Counted from the stretch's first letter, positions 19,248 to 30,927 are shown. The stretch is 64,000 nucleotides of DNA from Nemertoderma westbladi (GCA_032718475.1 JAUCBJ010007822.1:180382-244381), one strand, 5' to 3'. A program made the numbers and translations. Notes: generated from the sequence alone by a model not told the origin.

Positions 19248-22200
19248 ATGAGTGACAAACAAGACTATACGAAAAATACACCTACCGACTATGACTCGTG
19301 TGACGCGGATAAGTCAGCAGCGGAAGAACAACAGGGGAAGACTCGCGAGCCTACCGAACCTACACCGTGCGCGTCACCAGTACATCCAACGGGAGTACCG
19401 GATGCCGTAGTACGAGGTGACGGCAGGACCGAGGACTTTCTAACTGTTCCGCAACCTAGATACAGGGAAACGGACATGGTAAGTTCAGCAGGAAGCCAGG
19501 AGAGCGTGGTTAGAAGCGTCGGCGGATACATGGCGCATATTACCAGGAGTATTGGAGAAGGCCAATGCATATTAGACGAGTTGACCGCTCCGATGTCTCG
19601 GTTTGAGTTCTACACCCTCCAGGTTAGAGTACAAAGTAGAGTACATAAGTCCGTAGATAACCTTATCAGTCTACAAGATCTAGCTAGACAGAGACAGGAT
19701 ATGGATACTCAACTTAGAATCCTCGAGAAACTAATGATCGCTAGAGAGAAACTGATTCAGTTTAAGTCGACGATTAGGCAGATACAACAGGAACAAGCGG
19801 ACCAGTTGTTAGGTGAGTCAGTTTCGGACGAATTATTGCAACCCGAGGAAGAACAGGAACTGTATAGGCTGGATGGACAATTGAAACACCTGACGGATCA
19901 CTTACGCATGTGCGGCGAGGACGTCGGAGATTGGGAAACCGTGCCGGAGGCTACGAGGGAAACTTCACTCGCACAAATCGAACCGGCACCGGGAACACTA
20001 GATCAATCACTGGTGAGTATTCGCAGCGAAATTGGCGAGGTGAGTATGGCTACGTCAGAAATTGCTCGACAACAGCAGCTCTACAGACAACAACAGGAGA
20101 TGGAGGAACAAACTCAATTGCTAATGGCACAAGCAGCAGCAGAAGAAGAGAAACTACGCGTTGCGAATGTTGCGAGAATCTCTCATCTGCAAGAACAAGC
20201 TGAGTTGGAAGTAGCCGAAATGGAAAGGTTAGAGTTGGACATTGCACAACAAGCGGCAGCGGCCGAGTTAGCGCAACAAACGGCAGCGGCCGAGTTAGAG
20301 CGACAAGCGGCAGCGGCAGCGGCAGCGTCCGAGTTAGAGCGACAAAGGTTAGCTTCAGAAGCGAGAACCGAAATGAAAAAACGGCAAATAAAGGCTCAAT
20401 CAGCTATACGACAAGCGGAGTTCGAGGCGCAACAACAACAAACGGAACAACGCGAGAAAGAAGTTAAACTTCGTTTCGAACTCGAGAAGAAGGCGAGAGA
20501 ATTAGCCAACGCCAAGGAAGACCTGGATCTACAAGCCCGCGATCGATCGATGAGATCTCGAGACGGACATGATTTAGACCAGATGGAGGTAAGGCACCGC
20601 CAAATCCAGGAACGAATGAAGGAAGGTTCGATAGGAGCACCTGGACGGGAACGACAATTAGTTAAAGACTTATGTCAAAGATTCCCTCAAGTAACTCCTA
20701 TGTTTGCACCAGTTACGACTAAGGAACCTGTTTCGATTGCGGGTAGTAGTAACATTTCTCCTATCCGTGGTGCGACGGAACACAGGTTTGTTATTCCGGA
20801 CAAGTTTACACCGCCAAGAGCAACGTCGTCGCCTATTCCGAAAGTCAAGGTAAGTAACCCACCGACTACCGATCGTAGTAGTTTATTGACCGGACCTGCA
20901 CTACTAACGACAAAACAGGTGAGTCCACCTTTGACACCTAAACCGGTTACGCACTACGAATACCCAATGACGTTTCGGCCTACAAGGCCAGTTGATTCAA
21001 AAGCGGTTACTCGACCACCGGTTCAGTTTACATCGCAATCTACGACTTCGAGGAAGACTTGTGAGCCTACCGAACAACGGAGACCAGTGGATACGCGACC
21101 GTTTAACCAGTTTACATCGCAATCTACGACTTCAAGGAAGACTTGTGAGCCTACCGAACAACGGAGATCAGTGGACGATGTTCCGAAACGAAACGTTAGA
21201 ATTCGTACGACGCAACGGACGCGAGCACGTCGACCACCATATCCAGATGATAGTAGTACTTCGAGCGAATCGGATTACCCGAAACGCGAGGTATTTAGAA
21301 CAGGGGCGGCCGATGAATATAAACGCGAGCGTTCAGACAACTCCTTTGTAGACAATCCTCCACAAAATACACCAACACAGAAGGCGTTACAACCAACGGA
21401 CGCAATCAGTACACAACAATTCGCCGACATTGTCAACAAGTTGGCCCGGATTGAGGAACGTCTGGAGGAAGTTCAAACCGATAGTTCGAGGAACACTGAA
21501 TTCGAACACAATAGACACCCGAAGGAACCACAAAGACCGGTACCTTCAAAAAACACATCGTATCAGGGAAAAGTGCCAAGAAGGGACATCAACCAGATTA
21601 CCAACCAAGGACGCGAAACTCTGAACGTTGCCGAGGAAATAGCGAAATTCGCAGCTAGACAAGGACTACCGGTGCAACAACCACCTAAGTTTTCAGGTAG
21701 CTCAAAACACTGGCACACTTTCGTAGACTATATCGAATCTCAGATCGCCGTGTGCGCCTTTACATCACGGGAGAAGTTTAATTACCTGCTTCAAACGTTG
21801 TCAGGAGAACCTACACGTTTGGCAGAGACCTTCGTCGGTGTACCGGACGCCTCTGAACTAGCGTACGATCGTTTGACTTCGATCTACGGAGGTACAGTCA
21901 GTATGGCCAGGTCAGTGATAGAGGAACTCTGTAAGGGAGGGGCTATTACTAAACCCGTCGACTTGTTAAAACTAGCTGACGAATTAAAGAACGCTATTAC
22001 TACTTTGAGATCCATTGGACAACTTGACTACGGGAATACCCCTACAGTCCTATTAAAGATCATAGGACGACTCCACCATCGACTTCGTCGGGAGTGGAGA
22101 AAGATCGAATACCAGCGGGAAGAGCGGGGTGGATTCTTAAAACTGGAAGATGTGTACCTTTTGATATCCAGGGAAGCAGTAGTAGAAACTCGATCCAACT

Positions 22201-25200
22201 ACACTGACCAGCACATCGTAGCAGAAGGGATCACCTTGCCATCCTCCAACCGACAAAAACCCCAGACAACATCCACCAAGACGGCCACTTACGCCACATC
22301 GACGGAAACCCGACAATTCTCGGACGGTAGTAGGGTATCTGCGCCCATTGGGATAAAACAGACTCGACAGCAACTCAGTACAGACTTCAGCGGCTGCCAA
22401 TACTGCGAGCATTTAGGCAAGCGGTATATCGGTCACAAGTTGAGAGGTTGTCGACAGTTTCGCGAGTTAAACTCGGAAGAACGACGGCTGCAGATACGGC
22501 CATTGGACTCTTGTTGGCGGTGTACGCGACACGGACACGTGCGCAAAGATTGCCCAAATACCGACACTTGTCCATCCTGTGGACGCAACCACGACGGTCT
22601 GCTCCACACAGACAGCCACACGCCGACAAAACGCTTCGCCAGGGAACACCCGGAAGCAGCAGCGAAATGTAACACCGCGTACAAAAATCGAGAATCGAAA
22701 ACGACTCCAACCTTCGTGACCCATATTAAGGATTGCTTCTCAGAACAATCCGGATCGTCGGACGAAGAGTCAGAAGACGACGACGTATATTCGGATGGAG
22801 ATGAACAGCCATCGATCGCGCTTCTGACTACTGACCAACTAAAGGGATTCAGTGTAATTCCGATTAAGATTACTGGCACAAAGGGGAGTAAGAGAATCTA
22901 CGCTATTCTAGATTCAGCCTCATCTCACAGCTACGTGGATGAAAAGATAGCTGATGTAGTGACGGATCTCAGACAAGGTAAGCGCGTCAGTTATACCGTA
23001 AGTAGTATGCACGGACAACATGCAATACCAGTGACACGAGTTAAGTTGAACTTAGACACTCTTCTTCCGAAATCGCAACACAGCGAAAAGGAGAGGTCTT
23101 TGTTACCCTTTAAGGATTTGACTTTTGCGGCCACCAAGGACTTTAGTAACCTACTAGGTCCTGTCCCAGAACAATCCTTGGAGGACCGTAAGTATTTCAG
23201 ACACCTTGGTGTACCTGAATGTCCTGTCAATTACAGATCAGTAGCAATGCTGATCGGGACAGACCAATTCAACCTACATCAAGTGTGGGAAACCAGACCA
23301 TCGGCAGTCGTAGCGGGAAACGCATACGCATGTAGAACGCCGATAGGGTGGTATACTCGAGCGCCTGTGCGCACACTAGACATAAGTGACGAGGAAGATG
23401 TACAAAGTACATGTAGTTTATTAACTACAAATTCAATTCATTCCTTTTCACACGACGTGGACCATACTACCTTACATACAAAACATGACAGACGTGTAAC
23501 TAGTATGATAAGTCACAAGGAGCAGCTAATCCACCAGGTGAGTTTAGAACTTGGGGAGAAGACGAGTCAACCAGAGATTCCATCGACGACGGATGATAAC
23601 GCCGGAAGGCTTGCGAGTCTACCTACCCCAATAACCTCAACAATGCCCGTCGATATCGATGACGACGCGTTAAGAAACCATCAAGTGGAACAAGCTGCAC
23701 TGGACAAAGAATTAACGGAGAAGACTATCAGGTGGTTAGAACAAGATACAGCCGAACCTGGTAGCTACGAACCATGTATGTCAGAACAGGAGAAACAATC
23801 TCTGAAGATCATGGAAGATACTATCCGCCAGACGAAAGACGGACATTATGAGGTAGGGATGTTATGGCGTAGCCAAAGTCCTAAACTCATAAATAACTAC
23901 CCGTTAGCGTTAAGACGTCTGCACTCAATACGACAACGTCTATTAAAGGACGAGAAAGCCCATCTGCAGTATAACACTCAGATGGAGACGTATTTGACCA
24001 AGGGATACGCTATCCGAATGACTAACCCAGAGCGAGTGACTGACCAGACGTACTACTTGCCACATCACTTTGTGAGACACCCCGACAAACCAGACAAAGT
24101 ACGTGTAGTCAATGACTGTGCGGCTCTGTTCGAGGGAATGTCCCTCAATAGTGAGTTAATGGATGGACCAAACATGAATAATTATCTTATGGGGGTGATT
24201 ATGCGCTTCCGTCAGCGTCAAGTAGCTTTTACTTGCGACGTTGAAGCGATGTTTCACCAAGTGAGAGCGTTAGAGCGAGACAGAGACAGTTTGCGGTTCC
24301 TCTGGTACCCGGAAGGAGACTTAAGTCTACCACCGGCGACTTACCAAATGCAAGTTCGCGTTTTCGGTGCCAGGGACAGCCCAAACTGTACGATGTACGC
24401 CCTAAAGCAAGCCGCTAGGGATCAGAAACATTTATATGACCCAGAGATAATTAAGATTGTGGAACGTGACTTTTACGTCGACGACGGCTTACAGAGTTGC
24501 GACACAGTAGAACGTGCTACAACAGTAGCACATCAATTACGGGACTGCTTAGCGGGCGGAGGTTTTAACCTCACCAAAATCGCCTCAAACAGTGCCGAAT
24601 TAGTAGACTCATTCGGAACGACTGAGCGTGGAGGTGGTGACATAGACCTAGAGTTCGAACCACTACCGACGACCAAGGTGTTGGGGCTCTTTTGGGACCC
24701 AAACACGGACAACTTTCGAGTGAAAGTGAGACTAGACAGTCAAGAAAACACACTGACAAAGAGATCATGCTTGTCAAAATTGAGCCGATTGTTCGATCCA
24801 TTAGGATTCATCAGTCCAATAATACTGCAAGCCCGCATTTATATGCGCAGTATCTGGAAGGATGGACTGACATGGGACGAGCCGATCTCATCAGACCAAG
24901 TGGACTTATGGAAAACCTGGGAGGCGGAATTATCTTCGCTAGAGGATTATTCCATACCCAGAGTCTACTTTCCATTACAAACAACATTCCCTGACAACTT
25001 GGAATTACATTGTTTTTCCGACGCTAGTGACAACGGCTTTGGTGTGGCAGCGTACTTGCGCAGACAAGTAGACTCAGAAGAATTCGATGTCTCGCTCATT
25101 ACTTCTAAGGCAAAAACAATGCCTACTAAGTACATGACGACACCACGAGCTGAGCTACAAGCCGCAACCCTGTCAACCACAATCGTGAACCTTATACAGA

Positions 25201-26579
25201 CAGAACTACAGTCAAGTTTACAGATATTTTATTGGACTGACGCGACGTTGGTTTTATTTTACATAAACAACGACACACTTGAATTCAAGACATTCGTAGC
25301 TAACCGTCGCGCAGAAATTCTAGACCGTTCAATAAAAGAGGATTGGCGACATTGTCCCGGACCACAAAACCCAGCCGATATTGCGTCGCGAGGAATGATG
25401 CCTGAGGAATTCTGTAAATCGGAAAACAAAGAATTTTGGCAACACGGACCCCAATTCTTGCAGAAATCGACACAAGATTGGCCACCGTTATATGACAACA
25501 AGTCTAACACCATCCCTAAGGACGCCGAAATCAAGAAACCAAAAAAGGGGAAGGCAAAGAAAAGGACGGCGGTCAAACTTAAGAAAAAACCGAAGGCGAA
25601 ATGGAAGGATATAACTTCAAAGGTCAAGAGAGGAAGACTTGCGAGCCTTTCTACACCAGACATATCGCCAGACGGTCAACCAGACGGTCAACCAGACACG
25701 TTACTAAACAGCCAACCAGACATTTTGCCAGACATATCACAAAATGTTTCACCGGACATTAGTAATGTATTGACTAACAGTAAAGCCGCAGTTTCCCTAT
25801 TGGAGCGGCCTTCTATTGACAAACAACCAGATACGTTACCAGACGTATCACCAGACACGTTACTAGACGGTCAACCAGACGTTTTGCCAGACACGTCACT
25901 AAATATTTCGCCGGATGTTCCGCGAAACATTTTTCCAGACATGTCACAAAATGTTCTACCAGACACTAGTAACATATTGACAAACAGTAAAGCCGCAGTT
26001 TCCCTATTGGAGCGGCCTTGTATTGACAAACTACCAATTTTGACACACTTGAGCAACCATAAGCACGGTGAAATCTCATGTATTACAGATGTGGGTAGTA
26101 CCTACGTAAATGTAAATACAGGTGTTACTTTGCGCTCAAGAGACATACCAAACTTGCAACCTATGGTGAGACCTGGGATTAATATCGGCAGAAAAATAAG
26201 TTTACCGAAACCCACTGACCCCATAGAGTTCAAACCACCATTAACGATCGACTTACAAAGTACTGACAATCAAGGTAAGAAGACGAAGAAGGACAAATTA
26301 CTTGTAGACCCGGACGGATCAACAGTCAACAAGGGAATACTTACCGGCGGACCCGTGGGCCCTTCTAGTAAATCAAAACCTTCCAAGTTCTCCATTGACT
26401 TACCTGATGACGTCACAAATACTCACGTCGACCGTATTGTAAACTTAACATATTCTTGGACAAACGCGTGCCGAAAATTAGCGTGGATTGTACGTTTTGT
26501 ACAATACGTTAAAGGCAAACGCGACTTTACGCGTCGACTTACATTGACTGAGATTGACAGAGGTGTGAGATTAAATTAA
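19248..26579 (+). CDS. Element B ORF1: Gag-protease-RT-RNase H polyprotein (2443 aa)
   Basis: Open without a stop from a true ATG. Domains by residue: charged N-terminus; Gln/Ala/Glu coiled coil (290-460); BEL/Pao Gag core (PPKFSGSSKHWHTFVDY, about 810-980); zinc-binding knuckles (CQYCEHLG, CWRCTRHGHVRKDC, CPSCGRNHDGLLH, 1049-1121); aspartic protease (AILDSASSHSYVDEK, about 1217); RT (VRVVNDCAALFEG; TCDVEAMFHQV; FYVDDGLQS, about 1616-1785); RNase H (HCFSDASDNGFG, TPRAELQAAT, YWTDATLVL, about 1920-2030, ending PADIASRG). All catalytic Asp residues seen are intact. An unusual tail follows: a Lys-rich segment and a Pro-Asp-rich repeat (PDxLP, SPD) with a 69-codon duplication (period 207 bp). Integrase should continue this chain but lies in the -1 frame after the stop. 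Confidence 0.93.
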   Translation: MSDKQDYTKNTPTDYDSCDADKSAAEEQQGKTREPTEPTPCASPVHPTGVPDAVVRGDGRTEDFLTVPQPRYRETDMVSSAGSQESVVRSVGGYMAHITRSIGEGQCILDELTAPMSRFEFYTLQVRVQSRVHKSVDNLISLQDLARQRQDMDTQLRILEKLMIAREKLIQFKSTIRQIQQEQADQLLGESVSDELLQPEEEQELYRLDGQLKHLTDHLRMCGEDVGDWETVPEATRETSLAQIEPAPGTLDQSLVSIRSEIGEVSMATSEIARQQQLYRQQQEMEEQTQLLMAQAAAEEEKLRVANVARISHLQEQAELEVAEMERLELDIAQQAAAAELAQQTAAAELERQAAAAAAASELERQRLASEARTEMKKRQIKAQSAIRQAEFEAQQQQTEQREKEVKLRFELEKKARELANAKEDLDLQARDRSMRSRDGHDLDQMEVRHRQIQERMKEGSIGAPGRERQLVKDLCQRFPQVTPMFAPVTTKEPVSIAGSSNISPIRGATEHRFVIPDKFTPPRATSSPIPKVKVSNPPTTDRSSLLTGPALLTTKQVSPPLTPKPVTHYEYPMTFRPTRPVDSKAVTRPPVQFTSQSTTSRKTCEPTEQRRPVDTRPFNQFTSQSTTSRKTCEPTEQRRSVDDVPKRNVRIRTTQRTRARRPPYPDDSSTSSESDYPKREVFRTGAADEYKRERSDNSFVDNPPQNTPTQKALQPTDAISTQQFADIVNKLARIEERLEEVQTDSSRNTEFEHNRHPKEPQRPVPSKNTSYQGKVPRRDINQITNQGRETLNVAEEIAKFAARQGLPVQQPPKFSGSSKHWHTFVDYIESQIAVCAFTSREKFNYLLQTLSGEPTRLAETFVGVPDASELAYDRLTSIYGGTVSMARSVIEELCKGGAITKPVDLLKLADELKNAITTLRSIGQLDYGNTPTVLLKIIGRLHHRLRREWRKIEYQREERGGFLKLEDVYLLISREAVVETRSNYTDQHIVAEGITLPSSNRQKPQTTSTKTATYATSTETRQFSDGSRVSAPIGIKQTRQQLSTDFSGCQYCEHLGKRYIGHKLRGCRQFRELNSEERRLQIRPLDSCWRCTRHGHVRKDCPNTDTCPSCGRNHDGLLHTDSHTPTKRFAREHPEAAAKCNTAYKNRESKTTPTFVTHIKDCFSEQSGSSDEESEDDDVYSDGDEQPSIALLTTDQLKGFSVIPIKITGTKGSKRIYAILDSASSHSYVDEKIADVVTDLRQGKRVSYTVSSMHGQHAIPVTRVKLNLDTLLPKSQHSEKERSLLPFKDLTFAATKDFSNLLGPVPEQSLEDRKYFRHLGVPECPVNYRSVAMLIGTDQFNLHQVWETRPSAVVAGNAYACRTPIGWYTRAPVRTLDISDEEDVQSTCSLLTTNSIHSFSHDVDHTTLHTKHDRRVTSMISHKEQLIHQVSLELGEKTSQPEIPSTTDDNAGRLASLPTPITSTMPVDIDDDALRNHQVEQAALDKELTEKTIRWLEQDTAEPGSYEPCMSEQEKQSLKIMEDTIRQTKDGHYEVGMLWRSQSPKLINNYPLALRRLHSIRQRLLKDEKAHLQYNTQMETYLTKGYAIRMTNPERVTDQTYYLPHHFVRHPDKPDKVRVVNDCAALFEGMSLNSELMDGPNMNNYLMGVIMRFRQRQVAFTCDVEAMFHQVRALERDRDSLRFLWYPEGDLSLPPATYQMQVRVFGARDSPNCTMYALKQAARDQKHLYDPEIIKIVERDFYVDDGLQSCDTVERATTVAHQLRDCLAGGGFNLTKIASNSAELVDSFGTTERGGGDIDLEFEPLPTTKVLGLFWDPNTDNFRVKVRLDSQENTLTKRSCLSKLSRLFDPLGFISPIILQARIYMRSIWKDGLTWDEPISSDQVDLWKTWEAELSSLEDYSIPRVYFPLQTTFPDNLELHCFSDASDNGFGVAAYLRRQVDSEEFDVSLITSKAKTMPTKYMTTPRAELQAATLSTTIVNLIQTELQSSLQIFYWTDATLVLFYINNDTLEFKTFVANRRAEILDRSIKEDWRHCPGPQNPADIASRGMMPEEFCKSENKEFWQHGPQFLQKSTQDWPPLYDNKSNTIPKDAEIKKPKKGKAKKRTAVKLKKKPKAKWKDITSKVKRGRLASLSTPDISPDGQPDGQPDTLLNSQPDILPDISQNVSPDISNVLTNSKAAVSLLERPSIDKQPDTLPDVSPDTLLDGQPDVLPDTSLNISPDVPRNIFPDMSQNVLPDTSNILTNSKAAVSLLERPCIDKLPILTHLSNHKHGEISCITDVGSTYVNVNTGVTLRSRDIPNLQPMVRPGINIGRKISLPKPTDPIEFKPPLTIDLQSTDNQGKKTKKDKLLVDPDGSTVNKGILTGGPVGPSSKSKPSKFSIDLPDDVTNTHVDRIVNLTYSWTNACRKLAWIVRFVQYVKGKRDFTRRLTLTEIDRGVRLN
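19336..25652 (+). repeat. Dispersed 20-nt motif GGAAGACTYGYGAGCCT, five copies within ORF1
   Basis: Copies at 19336-19355, 21052-21071, 21136-21155, 23604-23623 (two changes) and 25632-25651. The first three are read in one frame (KTREPTE, KTCEPTE), the last two in another (GRLASLP, GRLASLS), so DNA or RNA sequence rather than protein is conserved. Four more copies lie in noncoding parts of B. Confidence 0.75.
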
Positions 26580-27937
26580 TTCGCCATTACCAACTGCGAT
26601 ATTTCGCACGCGAATTCACATCTATAAGTCAAGGTCAACCAATCAAGTCGTCACCAATACTGAGTTGGAGTCCGATTATTTATAATGGCTTAATTTGTCA
26701 TAAATCTCGGCTTCAAAACATTGACTTTAACACAAACTTTAGGTACCCAATAATAATACCGCAACACCACGAACTACAACGTGCAATGATACTGGACGCA
26801 CATTTACATCTGAAACACGCTGGAAGACACCACTGTCTTTCCTACTTACGTACAAGATTTGTATTAATTAGACCCAGTAAAGCATTAAGTTCAGTGACAC
26901 GTACGTGTATTATTTGTAAAAAGGTACATTCTAGAATAGGTACCCAAGAAATGAGTGAACTTCTACAAGCACGACTTCAAGCATTCAGACCACCTTTTAC
27001 AGAGACTGGAATTGATTGCTTTGGTCCCATACATACGAAACGTGGACGTATACTAGTAAAACGCTGGGGACTGATTTTCACATGTATGTCCAGTAGGGCA
27101 GTTCATATCGAACGTGTGATGGATCTTTCCACCAACGCGTTTATACTAGCATTGCGGCGATTTATCGCTAGACGCGGACTAGTGAAATGCTTGTACTCAG
27201 ACCAAGGGACAAACTTTGTTGGTGCTCGAAATAAGATTGCTAGAGCCTTTAAGAAATTAGATCATGATCAAATCTCGAACGAACTACAACCTCACAAGAT
27301 TGTTTGGAAGTTTAATCCTCCAGATAGTCCATGGAGAGGCGGAGTCTGGGAGAGATTGATTAGATCTATAAAGACAGCCATGGCAAAGGTCATTCCAGTA
27401 AACCACATATTGACAGACGACCAACTGACTACATTGTTTGTTGAAATCGAGGCAATACTAAATACTAGACCAATAGTATTAGTACCCGATGACAAACAAT
27501 CCCAGTTTGCTTTAACACCGGCACACCTGCTTATGCAGGCACCGACCACATTAATGCCTATTTCAATTCCAACAGAAAGCGACAGCTACGGTAGAAAAGC
27601 GTGGAAAATCACGCAACTACTAGCTAACAAATTCTGGGAAATATGGCAAAACCATTATTTGCCCTCTATTTCTGCCAGAACAACTTGGTACAATAACACC
27701 CGCGCATTAAAGCCGGGAGATCACGTGCTGTTAGCAGAGGTGAATCTAAAAAGACGCTTCTGGATAACAGGTGTAATTTTAGCCACACATCCATCTATGG
27801 ATGGAGTGACAAGAACTGTGACGGTACGGACAATTGACGGTCGTACAGTAGACAGACCGACTCAACGTCTCGTACTTCTTGAAGAGACTCGTAACGAGTC
27901 TGGAGACTACAAATCTCCAACAAATGTTAGTAAATAA
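26560..27937 (+). CDS. Element B integrase (pol C-terminal part, -1 frame)
   Basis: The -1 frame opens about 30 nt before the ORF1 stop and reads straight on in typical BEL fashion. Domains: zinc-binding H2C2 (HLHLKHAGRHHC...CIICKK, about 26800-26930); catalytic core with Asp in ETGIDCFGP (about 27008), Asp in YSDQGTNF (about 27197) and Glu in PWRGGVWERLIRS (about 27346); a C-terminal region (LKPGDHVLLAEVNL, RLVLLEE). All three catalytic acidic residues are present. It has no ATG of its own near the start, so it must be made as part of the polyprotein. Either one base has been lost or gained near 26575, or a -1 frameshift is used; no classic slippery heptamer is visible, so mutation is likelier. 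Confidence 0.9.
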
Positions 27938-28602
27938 TTAGGAGTTTACAAATAGATTTCCACGTACCTGTACACCGTAGTAAGGACAGCGGTAGATTTC
28001 CATTGTCTTTATATGTGAACATTGAGGGTAGTACCCTTATGTATCACATAGGAGCGGGATTTGTAGGTATAAGAAATGGAATTCTACTTGGAACTCACAA
28101 TATTGAGACATTTTCGAAATTTTAGACAATCCATTTGGATTTGAAAAAATTTTTAAAATTTTCTCCAGTGAATAGATTCCAGGGTACAGTCGGGTGGAAC
28201 TTAAAATTAGAGAAACAAGAGAGGAAGACTTGCGAGCCTTTCTTAAAATTTTAATTAAATTTTACACGGTCTTGTTTCAATAAGTTACATCAAATAAATA
28301 GACTCCCCTATATTTATTACTAATTCTTGACTGCTTATTTTCTGATAATAGTTTGGGATCAAAAGGTGAGTATTTTAGACTCACAGCCAGTTTAGCCCAA
28401 ATTCGTTTTTTATTTCGGCAAAAAATTTTAGATAAGAAGCAGCGTGTCATTAAAGAAACCTTAGATCTTAGGCTATGGGTAGGAGGTTAGAGCGTTGTCG
28501 AGCCAAAAGGGCAGACGAAAACTCTCACGTCTCCTCACAACTAACCACAAACTCTGTTGTATTCCCTCTAGTAGTAATGATTATGTAACTACACCTCTAA
28601 TT
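27938..28602 (+). other. Element B noncoding region between integrase and ORF2
   Basis: AT-rich, no long ORF. Contains a copy of the dispersed 20-nt motif at 28223-28244 and a short ATG ORF (28475-28588) upstream of ORF2. Confidence 0.5.
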
Positions 28603-29591
28603 ATGGAGAAAGGGATACAAGGAGAGCCGAGATGGGGATATGATATCCAAGAGGAAGCGGCAGCTTCATTCGAACGATTTGGAGCAAAAGACTACACTAT
28701 ATTTGGTATAAAGGAATTATCAGAAAGTACAGCGAAGCTCGCAAAGACAGCAATGCCTTTACTCGAGCAGGATTTAGCATATTTCGAGACGTGTATCTTC
28801 GCTGTGCGGGATCTCTTATTGAAAGACCATCTATGTTTACATTGTTACCCTATGAAGGAGAACGTATCGTGGAGATTATGGATGAATCACGGCAGACGCG
28901 CGCGCCTATCGGTCACCTTGGTGATGATTTCGAAGTAACTACTACGATCACTGACGATCCTTTAGAGGAACTTCTTGAGATAGAAAGGAACCTCCCGAAG
29001 AAATCTCAGACGGAGATTCGACAACTTGAAGCAACAGATGCTATAGTTTGCATACAACCTTCAGAAACCTACCAACCCATAGACCCAGATGATTACGATT
29101 ATAGTGTGGGAGGAAGCGCTCGACCGATTGGAGATCTTATATACGAACGAGTGTGGTACCCTGCCAACACGATGTGTGGTAAATGTGGCGTCGCTGGACA
29201 TCATATGACAAAGTGCAGTGGAAAGCACATTACTACGACTCAGCTAATCTGTAGATGGTGTGGGGATCAAGGGTCTCATACCTTTTATACTTGCTGGAGA
29301 TTTATGGCTCAATGTACTTATTGCAATATAAAAGGGCATCGAGCATCTGAATGCCAACTAAGAGACATACCTTATGAACACGAATCTGTAAAACTCGTGA
29401 GAAAATTATTCGATGAGTGGGAAGATTTAGCCGACGAACATGTATCGGCACAAAGAAGACGATTTCCGATGAGGGCGCATCTTGGATTTTGGGCGGTAAA
29501 TCCCCAAACGATGATGTCGGAAGGATACATCTCCGCTATGCCCCAATTTGACAAACTTATTGAGGTAGTCGATATTTTGCCCCACGACAGT
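28603..29591 (+). pseudogene. Element B ORF2, 5' part: accessory zinc-knuckle protein
   Basis: First good ATG at 28603 (MEKGIQGEPRWGYD). A frame change between about 28700 and 28790 moves to the frame holding ERPSMFTLLPYEGERIVEI. Three consecutive zinc knuckles follow: CGKCGVAGHHMTKC, CRWCGDQGSHTFYTC and CTYCNIKGHRASEC (about 29170-29355). The reading is cut at 29591 by element A2 and resumes in the same frame at 41976, so the ORF was open at this site when A2 inserted. It lies after pol, where an env gene would be, yet has no membrane features and looks like a nucleic-acid-binding protein. The frame change makes this copy defective. Function unknown. Confidence 0.75.
29587..29591. repeat. 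Target-site duplication of element A2, left copy (ACAGT)
   Basis: ACAGT precedes the LTR tip TGTTCGCG and is repeated at 41971-41975 after GCTTTTACA. Confidence 0.92.
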
Positions 29592-30849
29592 TGTTCGCGC
29601 TTTCAGACCTTTGGCAGTTTAACCCGCCAAATTAGGATGTCTTCTAGATAATAAATCGCTTTAGCCTCTAACAAGTATTTGATTCACTACACTAGTTGAA
29701 ACCAATCTGTGCGCGATCATTCACCCGTTGGATATACCCGGGAGATTGACTTCGACGGCTTAATCGTATTGCTATGTAAGCCTAATGTATTATTCGACTG
29801 ACAGTATTATATAATCTCTGACAATATTATTCACCTTCGAGGAATATTAACAGTTCCTTTAGGACGTGGCGCTCTATCTATATAAACAGAGTTATGACTT
29901 AAACTACTCACAACGATATGGCTTAGTTACAATTCACATATATGGCGCATTCTTTAGGAAATGCTTCGTTATCAGTCTCACTCATACACAATGCTGCACA
30001 ATACTGCACACTGATCTGCCGATCTTCACTGATTTTAGTCACATATAAAAGGAACACAGACCGAATCATGTAGGGTCTATCAAATAACATTAGATTCACT
30101 TCAAACCACTTTAACATAAGTCACAATCGTTATATGTAACCTCTCTCTCTTACCTTCGGTATATCAAGAATATTGGGTTTTCGGGGTTATTTCTTGTTAT
30201 TCCAAATATAATAATTCATCAACCATATTATGAAGAACCGACAGTAAATAGCAGTATAACAATATAAAAGTATGCACAGGTTGTTTGATTAGGTATGGTG
30301 TGTTATGTTATGGTATGCAGGATTGAATTGATAACGGATATATGTCCTTATAATTAAGCCTACTAGTGTAAGGCTAAAGCAGAAAAGCACAAAAATACTC
30401 CAAAGCCGTTCTTCCTGGCTTAGAATAACCAACACTGAACACTGATAAGAATAACTATAAGAATACCAGCTACCCTTATTCTACAAAGATCTCACCCACC
30501 ACAGAGAATGAGCATACAGATAGGAAATTCAGTTCAGTAGATCTGTGATAGGTCAAAATCAAAACCAACTCAAATCCTATTGGCAGATACAGAAAGCAGG
30601 GCTATGGGGCAACGTGGCAATATCAGCCGTTAGCCGTCGTCATGGTAGCGACACTGTTTTCAAGAGTATCGAGCTTTTTACGTCACGAAATTGCAGATTA
30701 TGTCCTCTAAAGTACAAATACAGAAGAAATGGCTTTTATGTCCTCCAAAACACCAGTACAGCAAGGACACGGCCTTTTTATGCCTGGTAAACCAACCACA
30801 GAGTACTTTACGGGGATAATAACCGGCTAATTACGCAAAAGCTTTTACA
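29592..30849 (-). repeat. Element A2 3' LTR (1258 bp)
   Basis: On the element strand it runs TGTAAAAGC...GCGCGAACA; on the plus strand it starts TGTTCGCG and ends TTTTACA. Nearly identical to 40713-41970. Confidence 0.95.
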
Positions 30850-30863
30850 CCGCTCCCAGAAAA
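30850..30863 (-). promoter_or_regulatory. Polypurine tract of element A2
   Basis: On the minus strand TTTTCTGGGAGCGG adjoins the 3' LTR, identical to element A. Confidence 0.75.
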
Positions 30864-30927
30864 TGGGATTTAAGTCTATAAAATATAACAAATCACAGTT
30901 TCTAAAATATAAAGATACTCTAAACAG

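Noticed and set aside
26560-26590. Programmed -1 frameshift before integrase
   Set aside because: No XXXYYYZ slippery heptamer or downstream pseudoknot is evident; a single-base indel is simpler.
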